A stretch of 64,000 nucleotides of DNA from Paralichthys olivaceus (Eukaryota; Chordata; Actinopteri; Pleuronectiformes; Paralichthyidae), in NCBI RefSeq assembly GCF_024713975.1, contig NC_091095.1, forward strand, positions 6,355,001-6,419,000. The letters are read 5' to 3'. This document shows positions 47,328 to 59,225 of this stretch, in pieces. Under the pieces are notes generated by a model that did no database searches, was not told where the DNA came from, and saw only the letters and a program-made list of their open reading frames with translations. The translations under genes and the position numbers were made by a program. Each line of letters begins with the position of its first letter. Within the stretch, counting starts at the first letter, position 1.

Positions 47328-48847
47328 TGAAGGAGTAGAGCTTTAATTGTTCCTTCAGGAGCTGTTCCACGCAGTTATCAACTAACAGTCACAGTGAGTC
47401 CTCCTCCGCCTCTTCCTTTAATGACTCCATGGAGTCTCATATTGTCTCTTGTATCAATGCTCAAAGTCTGTCTGAGCTTCAGACTTTGGATTCCTGAAAC
47501 TGCTTCAGTCCTTGTGTTGATCTATTTTCTTGTGCCTCACCAGTTACTTCAAGGCCAAAATGATTAATAATTGTGTAAAATTATCCTCCACAAGGCTGCA
47601 AGCTCGGGAGGTCTGGTTTTCTTCATCATCTCCAAACAGCTTATGCAGCAGCTTCTCCTTTTTCACTATAGGCTTCATGAAGGTGCATAGCTGTATTTAA
47701 TCCAATGTCAGAGGCATATTTCTTTATGCTGCCATCTTGTTTCAGGCTGATGTTTTCAATAAATACCTTTCTTTATTTCTCACACCTCTTTTGGCCTCCC
47801 CTCTTTTCTTTAAGGTTTCATTGGCCTGTATATCGTGTGGTGCCCCGAAGCAACAGCTGACAGGTTTACAGCTGTGCAAATGAAAGAGTATTCATTGTGT
47901 GTGTGCGGTGAAAAATGGATAGGCTTACAACAGAGGGCAGCATGTAGCAGCAAGCCTTCTTGCTGTATAACTTGTTCTTAAACTGCACATCTACGTATTT
48001 CAAATATTATAGAATTTATAGAAAATGGAGCATAATTGCTCAGATCATTGCACAATTCATTATTTTGATCTCTATTGTACAAACAGTCCAAACACATAAA
48101 CACACACATTTCAACTCTTCTTAAAAATAGCTTTAAATGTTGACTCAGAGTTTAGTGAACAGCAGGGCCCGAATCTGATTGGATGACATGCACGTGGAAG
48201 ATTACATGAATGCATATGGCAGGGTTTAATTATTGGAGAGGGAAATCACAGAGTGTGCGGTACGCACTGTTTAATGACTTAATAGCTTCCGTTCAGAGGG
48301 ATGCTAGCACAAGTGATAACGTAATTTGCTGTGTGTCCTCAAGACACAATAATGTAATACAAAGAAAAGCCAAAGGCCATGAAGCCAAACAAGACAGGAC
48401 ACTGCAAAAACTACAAAAAAAGGACTTGGTAAGAATTTCTAGGCAGTTATTTTCTACATAATGTTTTACCTGTTCTGAAAATAGTTTACAATCCAGGGTT
48501 CAGGATCATTTTGGACAAGTGGGACTCTAACTTTAGAAATGGTCCAACAAACTCACAGCAGGAGGAGGAACACACCCCAGCCAGTGCAGCAGTGTGTTAT
48601 TATTATTATTATAGCTCTGTGAGGTCCACCCTTCAACCTACAGGAAGTGGTTGCATATAACGTTGCCCTCAATAAAAAGAAGACATTTAAAGCTCAGTAA
48701 TCATACCTTTCTCATGTTATCACATCAAGCCCATGTGCACGAGAACTTAAATCACACTGGTGCTGCATGCAACAAAGCTGCCACCACGCTGTTTAATAAG
48801 TGTACAAAAGGGTATGAGCTCTGTTAGTTGGTTACTAATATCCTCAA

Positions 48848-49135
48848 ATATCCGTCCATCCATCAAATGTGATGCTTATCCCTTGAGGGTCACTCTGGGA
48901 GCTGGAGCCAACCCCAGCTGTGATTGGGTGAGAGGTGGGACTCACAGGTCACCAGTGTATTGCAGGGCCAACACACAGAAACAAAAAACTGTTCAAGCTC
49001 ATATTCAGACGTACCATCAATATTAATAAACCTAACCCAAATCTGTATGTTTCTGGACTCCAAAGCTGAAGTACCTGGAGAAACCCCACACAAACACAAG
49101 GAGAAATTTGATTTACTCAAATTTATGCAAAAATA
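48848..49135 (+). repeat. Dispersed teleost repeat, family 4
   Basis: CGTCCATCCATC, TTATCCCTTGAGGGTCACTC, GAGCTGGAGCCAACCCCAGC, AGGTCACCAGTGTATTGCAG, then ACCTGGAGAAACCCCACACA and CAAACACAAGGAGAAATTTG. This ordered text is a very common teleost interspersed repeat; its class was not assigned. Confidence 0.65.
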
Positions 49136-49359
49136 AAAATATCCTCTTTACAGGCCAAAAGAATGTGAAAATGATTAACTAAATTCCACATATCCACACA
49201 CATAGATCAAATAAAATAAGTCATAACTCCTGCAAAAGGGACGTTACTGATTTGATTATTTGTTCTCATGTCACAATAATCTGTTATAAAGTAAAAGCTG
49301 CTGTAATCATGTTTCCGTTCGTCTAATCTGAGGTTTTGTGAATATTGAGTCAGAAAACT

Positions 49360-49466
<107 letters not shown>

Positions 49467-52400
49467 TTCAAACCACAAACAGTTGCATATGTGTGTGAGG
49501 CAAGGTCTTAAGTAGAGCTTTAATTCCGGCCAGAGGGGGTGGAGGCTGTTCAAAAGCTGCTGCAAGGGGTGGAGGGAAAAATTAAGAGGTTCTGGCCAAG
49601 CAAACCACAAACAGACAAACACACACACACAAACACACACAGCGCTCAGCCACAGCAGAGCACCAGGCGAGGCCACTCCAGACTCTGAATGGGAGACCTG
49701 TGCTGCTGTGCATAGTAAGTAGGAAGGACCATAATACACCACTGAGCTTTAGAAGAGTTGATGTTTTTAGCTCTGCAATCCCAAGTTAGCTCTCAGTGCA
49801 TTATCTTAACTTCTTAAACACATTTATTGATTTTCTTTTTATGAGTTATCATCTAAAAAAAGATGATATATATAATATAACAGGAGGAATAAAAGAAGGT
49901 GATGTTTATAATCCAGTGTGGTAAACAAGTCGGCCTCTGAGCATGCTCAGATGTGAGATTGGGGGATGAGAGATTTAAAGCGTTGGACGACGTATTGGGT
50001 TGTTGTGGATATTTGTTGTGAGTCAAGCTGTTGACTAAGCACGAGGAGAAGCATGTGGACACACTGACAGTTACGGAGACGTACAATTACCAGAACGAGG
50101 CGAAGGCTGGCAGGCATATACACAAACAGGAAGAAAACGAGCAGGGGGGCTTAAAGGAAACCGAAAGCTGCGAGACAGACGGGCAGACAGGCTGAGAGAC
50201 AGACAGGTGCATTGTAAACAGGATGTTTAAAAGGCTCTTTTGTTGCGAGTGACTCATCCATCCTCATGGCCTTGAAAGGCAGGTGGAGGTAGAAGCAGGT
50301 GAGGAAAGATTTGCTGCTCAAGATTGGCAGATACATCGACGATGACGTCGCAACGCTACAATGACGCAGCGACAGAAAAATGTTTAAGACACGTGTGCAC
50401 ACGTTTCTGCATGAAACCAGAAAAACAACATATGCTCCTCTCCTGCAGCTACTCTGTAACACACTCGGAAATAGAGTGAATCAAAGCTGCGTATTTCAAG
50501 ATTTTATTTATGCAGAGAGATGTCAAATGATGACAGATTCATTACTCATACACCAGCTTTCCTCCTTACGTGTGCTGAGAGGGAGAGGAGTGTGAACGAC
50601 AGTGGATTATTCAATCTTCCCCTCCAACCTTTTCCATGTCAGTCCCAGAATTTAAGATTTCACTTCTCTAACCTTCCTGGCTCCAACTTAAAGAGGATGA
50701 AAGGAGGAATCTGATAAAGGAGAAGAGAAGGAGGAAAGAATCTGGAAATGATGTCCTGCTCCACCTCCCAATCTTTTTACTTCTGCAGCACAAACACAAA
50801 CCGAGGGGGGCACGGCATCAGAAAACCTCCAGAAACGGCCATCGACAGCCATCACCTGCAGCCTCACTGTGTGTTTCCATGCCAGTGTGTATTGCTGTGA
50901 AAGAGCTCAGGTCAGAGTGGCAGAGAAAAGACAAAGCGACAGTGTCAGTTTGCGTTTGTGCCCGCGGATGCTAAATTTAGGCCTCGACTGTACTGTCCAG
51001 GTGGCTGCACTGTGAGCTATCAACGGTTGCACTTTCATTACCAATGTACTCAGTGCACACGCACACACACGTTGGGAATATGGATGGTATGCACGTCTGT
51101 TTCGTTGCACAGATGCATCCTTTGAAAAAAAGAGATGTTTCATTGAGTGACGTAACCGACCTCTCAGGAAACTGGGTCAGGGCCAGACACAATATCGCAG
51201 CGCGTCGGCTGTTGGTGCAGAGATGAACAAAAGACGTTAGAGAGCACCAAGATGGAAGCGATGCATCCATCTGTGGACTAGATCGGTTTCGTCTCAATAA
51301 CTAATGTTTTATTTATCTATTCAGCTTTCTTTTATTTCTATGGGGACTATAACATACTGAACAGATTAGAAATGAACATGTCCATTATGAACATGTCTAC
51401 TTTATAAACTGATTTACAATTTAGTCAACAAACTGCAGCCATCAACATTTCTGAGAACCCAATAAGATTTATACAAATTGTTTGTTGTGTATGAGGTATA
51501 GACAAAATCCAAAAGAAATGTATTAATTATTTTACTAATTGTTTCACAACTATGAGGCCATTGATTTATCACATCATATAATATGCAACCTTTGATTTAA
51601 AACAGATTTCCATAAAACGTACATTAAGTATTGATATGAATGAATTCAGTTGAAGACACATACTGGGAAAGTTTAAGTGAATCCCTCAAAGCACGAGCAA
51701 ATCACAAGTGGGACTTAAAGCTCTGGAGAATCAGCAGGGATCTTTGCTTCAAGCGTTCATATAAACACAGTTTTTTGGTTTTCTTTTCTACATCTATGAG
51801 TTTGAAGCTTGTAGCTCAGAAACTTGAGTTAAGCTACAACTTGAGGGTGAACTTAATGGTCCAATGCAGCTTTTAAGATTCTTTTAACTAAAACAATTTC
51901 ACAAAATCTAAGCTCACACATCATTGTGTTGATTTCTGCTGGGTAGAACTATTTCTATAGAGGTCTCTTCAAATGTCTACAGAAAAAAGGGTGTTGCGTG
52001 TCTACAGTTGTCAAAAGCCCTTGAAGGCTTCACAAATCTCCATGGAGATGTTTCCCCAACTATTTCAGTCATGTCCACCTATCAAAACAGAAGCTTCCAC
52101 TAAGAAAAAAGAACAAAAAGTAAAAATACTCTTCCTTCTTTTCTCAGCCACATTCACTCTGACAGCGAAATGTCATCTGCAGCCACCCAGCTGAACCCCG
52201 GTACCGCAGGAGGACGGAACAGTTTTATGCATGCTGCATTTCATAGCCACGGCGGAGTGATGTTCAACAATCAGATCAGCCAGAGCAGCAGTGGCTCTGC
52301 AGACGCTGGGGAAAAGTGAAGCCATCAGTCTTATTTAAGTGTCTTTTCCCCCCCCAAAAAAGCGGGCCTCTATCACCAGGATGCCTTGCGCTCACTTAAT

Positions 52401-52619
52401 GGGCCCAGTGTTCCTCATTCCTCATGATAATGCTTCTATTTACACACACACACCGTGTTCATTTATAAATTACACTGCAAAACAATGTCACAGATAAATT
52501 GTTTTGTGTATTTAGAGATACATTTGTATGAATAAATAATGTCCCTTTCTGCACAAATTAACACACTGAGACGGGCAACAGGGTTCCCACACCTTCGAAT
52601 CAGCTCCACCTACAGGAGG

Positions 52620-52830
52620 TAGTGATTTCATCTGTTTGTTAACAGGAGTACACAATAACTGCTCGATGGATTACCATGAGGGATCAGTTTGCGCCGGATC
52701 CAGATTTTTTTCAACATTTCTGTTGATTCTCCAGAGAAGAATTCATGGATCCTGATGGAAAAAAATCAGGCGACTGGTATTTGTGAGTTTGTGCAATTTG
52801 GACTTTTCAAGGGCTGCAGGTCCAATTCCC
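52620..52830 (+). repeat. Dispersed teleost repeat, family 1
   Basis: GCCGGATCCAGATTTTTTTC, TCATGGATCCTGATGGAAAA and TCAGGCGACTGGTATTTGTG follow the family order. The copy is degenerate. Confidence 0.6.
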
Positions 52831-52859
52831 TGAAATTCAAGGACTTATAGTATAGTAGA

Positions 52860-52883
52860 GAATCTCTAACGCGTTAGAGATTC
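52860..52883. repeat. Perfect 24-bp palindrome
   Basis: The 12-base half GAATCTCTAACG is followed by its exact reverse complement CGTTAGAGATTC with no spacer. It lies just after a family 1 repeat copy. Confidence 0.9.
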
Positions 52884-53505
52884 AGATATTCAGTGTTATA
52901 ACACCAATGCTTTTTATAATGAGAAGGCTATTTAAAAGAAGCTGTGAGAAGGCTTCTCTACTGTGTAACAGTGATGGCAGACTATGTGGTGTACTGCCTT
53001 CTCTAACACCACACAGCAAAACACTGTGTCAGCTGATTGATAGAGACAGACGCATTAAAGAGACGCATGCAGACAGCAACATGAAGTCTTTTTACTAACG
53101 TTAAGTAAATCAAAAGAGCTTCTATTCTATTTATTAAATGGTATTTTATTTAAATAAACTTAACTTAAATAAAATGGGCTTCGATTCTCTTGAAAATCTG
53201 TGTAACCTGAACTGACTGAAAGCATATATGACCAAAACCAGAACTGAAATGCTTCTTGTGTCTAATATAAAATTTAATTTTCTGTTTAACAGGTAGAAAA
53301 AACATCCTGACAGCTCCCTCCTCAAGTGTTTGTCACCGTCACACACAAAGCAAGGCTGCAGCGATCAACTCATTGCATAAGCAAGGTCAGCTCCAGCTGC
53401 ACTCAAAAATTTCTCCTGATTCATCTGTAGATCTTCAAGGATTCTCTTTCTCCTGCAGGTCTCTGCTCGTCTTAGAGCGCAGGGCTAAAACACCAAGTAC
53501 CTTTA

Positions 53506-53539
53506 TCATCACTCTCCTCATTAATGTGAGGAGAGTGAT
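53506..53539. repeat. Perfect 14-bp inverted repeat (hairpin)
   Basis: Arm CATCACTCTCCTCA (53506-53519), loop TTAATG, arm TGAGGAGAGTGATG (53526-53539). Confidence 0.9.
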
Positions 53540-55489
53540 GGGCAGGATGAGTTGTCAAGCTCCAGTATTGCTAAGTTAATATCCCATATTGATTAAAACT
53601 CTCCTGAATATAGTTTCCCCAGGTGAAGTGGACGGTTTCTGGTGAAGCGGGGAGATTCACACTCTTGAAAAAAATATTTTTATGTAATAAATGAAGTCCA
53701 GCATAGAGCACCAGCCATTTATCAGTTGGTGGATACATTTCTGCAATTGAGCCTTTAAGAGACATATCGGTGTCAGCCAAGTGTTTACGAATACTTTCAT
53801 TTGCACACTGCAGAAAATATACACATTATGTTTATATTTTTCTCATAAGAATTTTTATTTTCTTAATTCACATTTTAGATATTTGGTTGCATTTGTAATT
53901 TCTGTTTATCCATAGTTGTTTACATTCAGGTTTATGATTAACCTGAAAAATATTGAACCTTAATTACATTTCTTCGTCATAAGGTTTTGATAAAGACATC
54001 CTGGGAATCACTGCCAATATAATATATAGGTTTTGGAAAATATTTTACTCCACAATATATGCACCAATCCTAAAAATGAGGTAGTCATAATATATTTTCT
54101 TGATACAAATATAAAATTAAAAGATTAAAAACCACTCTCTGGCACATTGGCTTTTCTTTACTTTACTTAAGTGTGTCCTATCTGAAAGTAAAAAACAACC
54201 AGGAGTCTGTTGACTGATCAGCATGATCCTCCGTGTGTTAACTGGCATGTGATTTGTGTTTACTGTGTGGTGGTCAATGTTTCGATCCAATAAGCAAGTT
54301 TGTCAGGATTATCTGCCGGACGACAGGACAACATGATGATCGTAAACCAACCGTAGCATCAGAATCAACAGATCTTTATAAATATATTCACTCCCTCATT
54401 TAGCTCCACAACCTGGACTTTGATTTGAATTTGAGCAAATTGTGTAAAACTAGAGTCCAAATTATTAAACTGAAATGAAAGAATACCTTGTTTAAAAAAA
54501 TATTTTAAAAACTTACACACATATACAGCCCCTTTCTTACAAAACAATCAACCTGTGATACAAATACATTAGGTCATGTCAAATAGAGTTTATAGCGGCT
54601 CTCTTGGTTGCAACCATGAAAGATATACTGTATGGTCGATCTTCTGAATTTTTGACCACTCAACAACGCCACTAAGAGCAGGGAGCTTGCCACACAGATG
54701 CAAAGAAAACTATACAGAGAGGGTTGGGTTATATAGAGAATATTCAAAAATCTGAATATCCCAAATGCACTAATGTGTCCATTATAACAAAGTAGAGAAA
54801 ATATTGCAGCAACAACCAACATAGAAATGACAACACAGAAGGAGACATCCACAGAGATGGAGCAGTTTCTGTCCATTGGACCACTTTATGAAAGCACAGC
54901 CAGAAGTAAAAGTCACTGATTAAAGAAAAAAAGTAAGACCACGTATTTGATGTTTAACAAAATTCCCAAATTGAATCAATATCCTTTCTGGGTAATCTGC
55001 ACACTCAATATTTCAGTTTTTGTATCACAATATAAATGTTTTGCACCTTCAAAGTGGTCATGTAAATCTAATGGTACAAACATCCCCAAAAATCCATTTT
55101 AATTTCTGGTTGTAAAACATGACAAACACCAAGGGGGGGTGAACTGTGGTTCTGGAGCTTTCAGCCACATTGAACCCAACATTTTTGTACGCTGGCCTCA
55201 CATGCCTCAAATAACACCCCGAAAATAATGGTTCATATAAAACTGTTTGTCTGATCTCAGCCCAGGAATTCACAAAGCCAGTCGTAAAATATCAACTGAT
55301 CAAAAGGACGGTGCAGAGCTGAAGTAACTGGAGAACTAAGTCAAGCATTGAGCAAAGGATGGACATTGTTCTGGGAACATCTCAGAATAGAAGAGTTTTA
55401 CCAGAAGTGGCAAATGTTCTGTCTCCACTGGATGTAAACCGGTATTTTAACATCTTACACATACAATGATGGAGAAGCTCCTTTTTACA

Positions 55490-55640
55490 CATTCCCCATA
55501 GACTCTACATAAAGATGAACAACATGACAGCTAAAGTGTATCGATCATTACCTGGTGACTGACTGCAGTATAGGTCATAATCGCGTTCTCCATGTTAGTG
55601 GAGGGGACATGAACCATTCAGTCAGACAGTAAATTCTAAG
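55490..55640 (+). repeat. Dispersed teleost repeat, family 2 (partial)
   Basis: CATAGACTCTACATAAAGAT, GCTAAAGTGTATCGATCATT, ACTGACTGCAGTATAGGTCA and CTCCATGTTAGTGGAGGGGA align with 47085-47230. Confidence 0.6.
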
Positions 55641-56347
55641 ACTATAAGCAAATATGCTAAATACATAAATTGCAGAGAGACCTCACACACAAAGCAAACA
55701 CAAGCCCACATTTGATATGAGTCACTGATGAATCAATTTTACAATTTACACAACAGACTGGTCAGTGATGATTAAGAGTTAACGACTACACAGAGACACG
55801 AATAGCGCCCCCTATGGCTGGAGAAGCAGTCCCACACTTACAGAATGTTTCTTTTACCTTTTAAGTTTGACCAGTGGGTGTATTATCTGAAGGTGCAAAC
55901 GGAAAAGCCATAAGCTCTTTACAACAGTATACAGTATTTCCTTAGACAGCATCGCCCTCTGCAAAATATTTTGATCTTATTTGACGTTTCATGATGAAGA
56001 CCAATTGATTTTGATATTTTTGTATGCTTGTTTTCAAGGGCATGGGTAAAAATTTGATCTTGATGGAAGATCAGGCCGACACTAAAAATATGGGAAACTA
56101 CATTTGGGGATCATGAAATATCAAGGTTACCTGATCTGTAGTTATTTTTGCTTTTTGTGGAAACATTACTCTGTTCCCAAGCACTGAGTGAACAGAATAA
56201 CCGACCATCCAACTTCTCTGAAGCTCCACAAATTATGGAGCAAAAACTGAATGTATAAAGGCAAAGAGTGTGTTTATATTTTCCACAAAACACAGTGAAA
56301 CTTCAGTGGAGTCTCAGTGAACACATTAAGGACAGTAAACAGACTTG

Positions 56348-56920
56348 GGGGCGTTTTCACACCTTAATGTCCGGAACTGAAGCAAAGTTCATGTCTGGTT
56401 TTGGTTTCACATTCTAATTTAGGGAGCGCACTAAAGAATTTTGTTGCCATATGTTCTTCCTGTCGCCATCGACTATGGGAGCTGTGTCTACCTATAAATG
56501 ACATTGACGGGTTTGTAGACCAGCGTTCCAGTACCAGTTCACTCCACTTATTTCTTTGCCACTTTAATATCGTTATGGTATCCCCACCAGCAAAATGAAC
56601 AGACTGATCAAACATTATATAATCGAAGGCAAAGATCACAGGCAATCTTGTCGAGCTGCTTCCGCTTCTTTTCCTTCTTCTATTGTTAATGTTGTCTAAA
56701 CTTCTTGCAATTGATCCGAAAGTACAAACAATCCGCAAACAAAGCAAAACATGGTTCAGTTTGATTCGGACAGAGACCATCTGTTTTGGTTGGACTACAT
56801 TTTGGTCTGGTGGTCTGGACCTTGGTCTGAGGCCCTTTCACGCCTGTTATTTTAGTTTGGACAAAACTGAAAATTCAGAAGGTCCCGACCGAACATGGTC
56901 AGTGTGAAAGTGACCTAAAA
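56348..56920. mobile_element. Non-autonomous hAT-like element candidate
   Basis: The left end GGGGGCGTTTTCACACC and right end GTGTGAAAGTGACCT are imperfect inverted repeats. The interior (TCCGGAACTGAAGC, TTCACGCCTGTTATTTTAGT, GAAGGTCCCGACCGAACATG) looks like a frequent teleost hAT-derived element. No transposase reading frame was recognised. The 8-bp target duplication expected for hAT elements is not clear. Confidence 0.5.
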
Positions 56921-57622
56921 CACACAACTTGTATTTACTTTTGAGATCTGCAATTATAATTTGTTAAACAAACACACACACAACTTTCAGAACAGTTGCT
57001 TTGTTTAAAATGACTGTTAAACTAACATGTGCAGCTCCAATGATTACAGACCATTCAATCAATATTTGCTGAGAAGTTCAAGGCCCTGCAGCAGAACTGG
57101 AAATGTGAGAGTCGCAAATAGAAACTGCCAAATGATGTAAAACAAGATGAGCTCTCCACTGACATGTATGCGAAGAGTTTGTTATTAGACTCAATATAAA
57201 CTCCTGTAACCCAGCGCTTCAATGGTGAATGGAATAATCCACAAAATATAATGCTCTGACAGAGCGGATGTGCAACAAATATTCACTTTGTAAAGCCTGT
57301 ACATGTAAAAACATGAAATACTTCACACAGTACTGGTAAAGGTAGTGGTTTAAGGGCCTTATATTAATCAACTAGGCTTAAACCCAGTGTAAGAGACCAA
57401 GCCACGATCAGGATCTTGGAACAGCAGTTTGATTGTTACTTGCCCACTTTCCTCTTTGCTTCAATGGTAAAACTGAGACTTTATGGGCCAACTTGAGATA
57501 ATAAAATAAAGCACCAATTGTACAGAAGTGAATCAGCATCTTATGCCACAGAAACTCTGCTTCCTCTCTCCATTACACCCTGTGAACCATGTATTTATGA
57601 TCCCCAGCTTGTTCTCAGGTTC

Positions 57623-57645
57623 TGTGTGTGTGTGTGTGTGTGTGT
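57623..57645. repeat. GT microsatellite
   Basis: A GT dinucleotide tract of about 23 bp. Confidence 0.85.
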
Positions 57646-59165
57646 ATTGGTAGATGTCATCCTGGGTATTGTATGGGCACTCGACTCAAAGCCAAATCCC
57701 CTTTTTGTCAGCGAATGCACAAATTAATCATGTGATTGGCTGTGATTCCATTCAATAAACTCTGGGCTGCACGTTGAGTGATTCTGAAACAATGTTCTAT
57801 CCATTCATAATTACTATACTGCTACTTGATTGCCCTCTCCTTTCTGATCTGATCTCTTCCTCATCTTAACTATGAGCACTTCAGGGTCTCCAGAGACAGG
57901 CTGTCTTGTGTTGGCTCCAATTATCTATAGTTCATTTTGATTTGTTTTAGTGATTTAATATCTGTTAACTAACCAATTAGTTCAGCCAACACTGATTTAA
58001 TTACTGAATTTATTCACACAATAAAAGCTTTTAGGGAAATAGCAAAACTTGCTGTCACTTAGGTCATTCACAATATTATTTTGATTGATATTTATACATT
58101 ATTTTTGATATTTGTGGATTCATAGGGTAAACTTCATGAGGACGTAAATATTACAACTTGGCTTGTAAACAAAAAATAGAAATTAGTATGTCTTCCATAC
58201 TGCATTACAATATAGGACCAGGAGTATCTAACTAAAAAAATACTTTGACATTGCACTATGGGAAATGTAGGATAATGCCTTTTTGTTGTCTTCATCCATA
58301 TAAAGACACAGTAAGGCTGGATATGTCCTTTTTCTGTCAATATTATCTGTCCCCCCTTCAACTGCACCACAGGTTGATTAGTTTGGTCTCCTATAAGCTT
58401 CATTCAGATTGAAGCAATTAAAAATATCTTCACTTAATGAAAGATGAATGTGACAACTGAGAGGGACATGGAAGAGGGATGTTGACGGATACACCCCTTC
58501 TCCTCTGGGAACAGATTTCTTTTTTTAAGCGATCCAGTAAGGAACTTTTCAAGCATCCATGCCAGCTATATAATATGTCTATAATATGTCTAATTTGAGT
58601 CTGCTGTAATGAGAGTCATCGGTTGGCCCAGAATGTAAAGTTCCCACATGAGCAGTAAGCAGCGAGTGTGTGTTCCTGTGTGTGTGCGTGTAAAAAAACA
58701 AACAGAACCAATTATGAAAATAGGGACAGAACAGAGGGAGTGAGGGGAACGATGGGGGAATACAGCAGAATGGAGTTGTGTTAACACTGCACACTTTTCA
58801 TTAATAAATTAGATCAGCACCACTATAACTAAGGATCCAAAAAAAAGGCTGGTCCAAATTCCTGTGGATTACACCTCCCTTACTTACTCCCAAAGGTCTA
58901 ATCTCAGTTCATGCTGGTTAAGGCCGACCACTGACTCCACCCCTCGCCAGTTCACACTCAGATTACAGGTTTAGTCGGCTCTTGGTGGGGAAAGGAATGT
59001 CTCGACACTCCATGGTTCATTAACACAAGGGCCTATTAAATCTTCTCACAGTCACCGTCTTCACACTAAGAATCTGAACTGGTGTCGCTGAAGAGGTAGA
59101 GTGGTGTCTGAGAGGGGAGGGGGAGTGAAAGGGAGAGTGACACAAGGAGTGGAGAGAGGCAGAGA

Positions 59166-59225
59166 GGCAGAGAGGGAGGGAGAGAGAGAGAGAGAGAGGG
59201 AGAGAGAGAGAGAGAGAGAGAGAGG
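59166..59225. repeat. GA microsatellite
   Basis: A GA dinucleotide tract with GGGA interruptions, about 60 bp and all purine on the plus strand. Confidence 0.9.

Noticed and set aside
54574-54876. 100-residue hydrophobic minus-strand ORF with membrane-like segments
   Set aside because: Isolated in AT-rich DNA with no recognisable family or supporting exons. Hydrophobic runs are expected from T-rich sequence. Not called a gene, but a search could overturn this.
56364-56780. 138-residue minus-strand ORF
   Set aside because: It lies within the hAT-like inverted-repeat element and has no transposase motif that I recognise.
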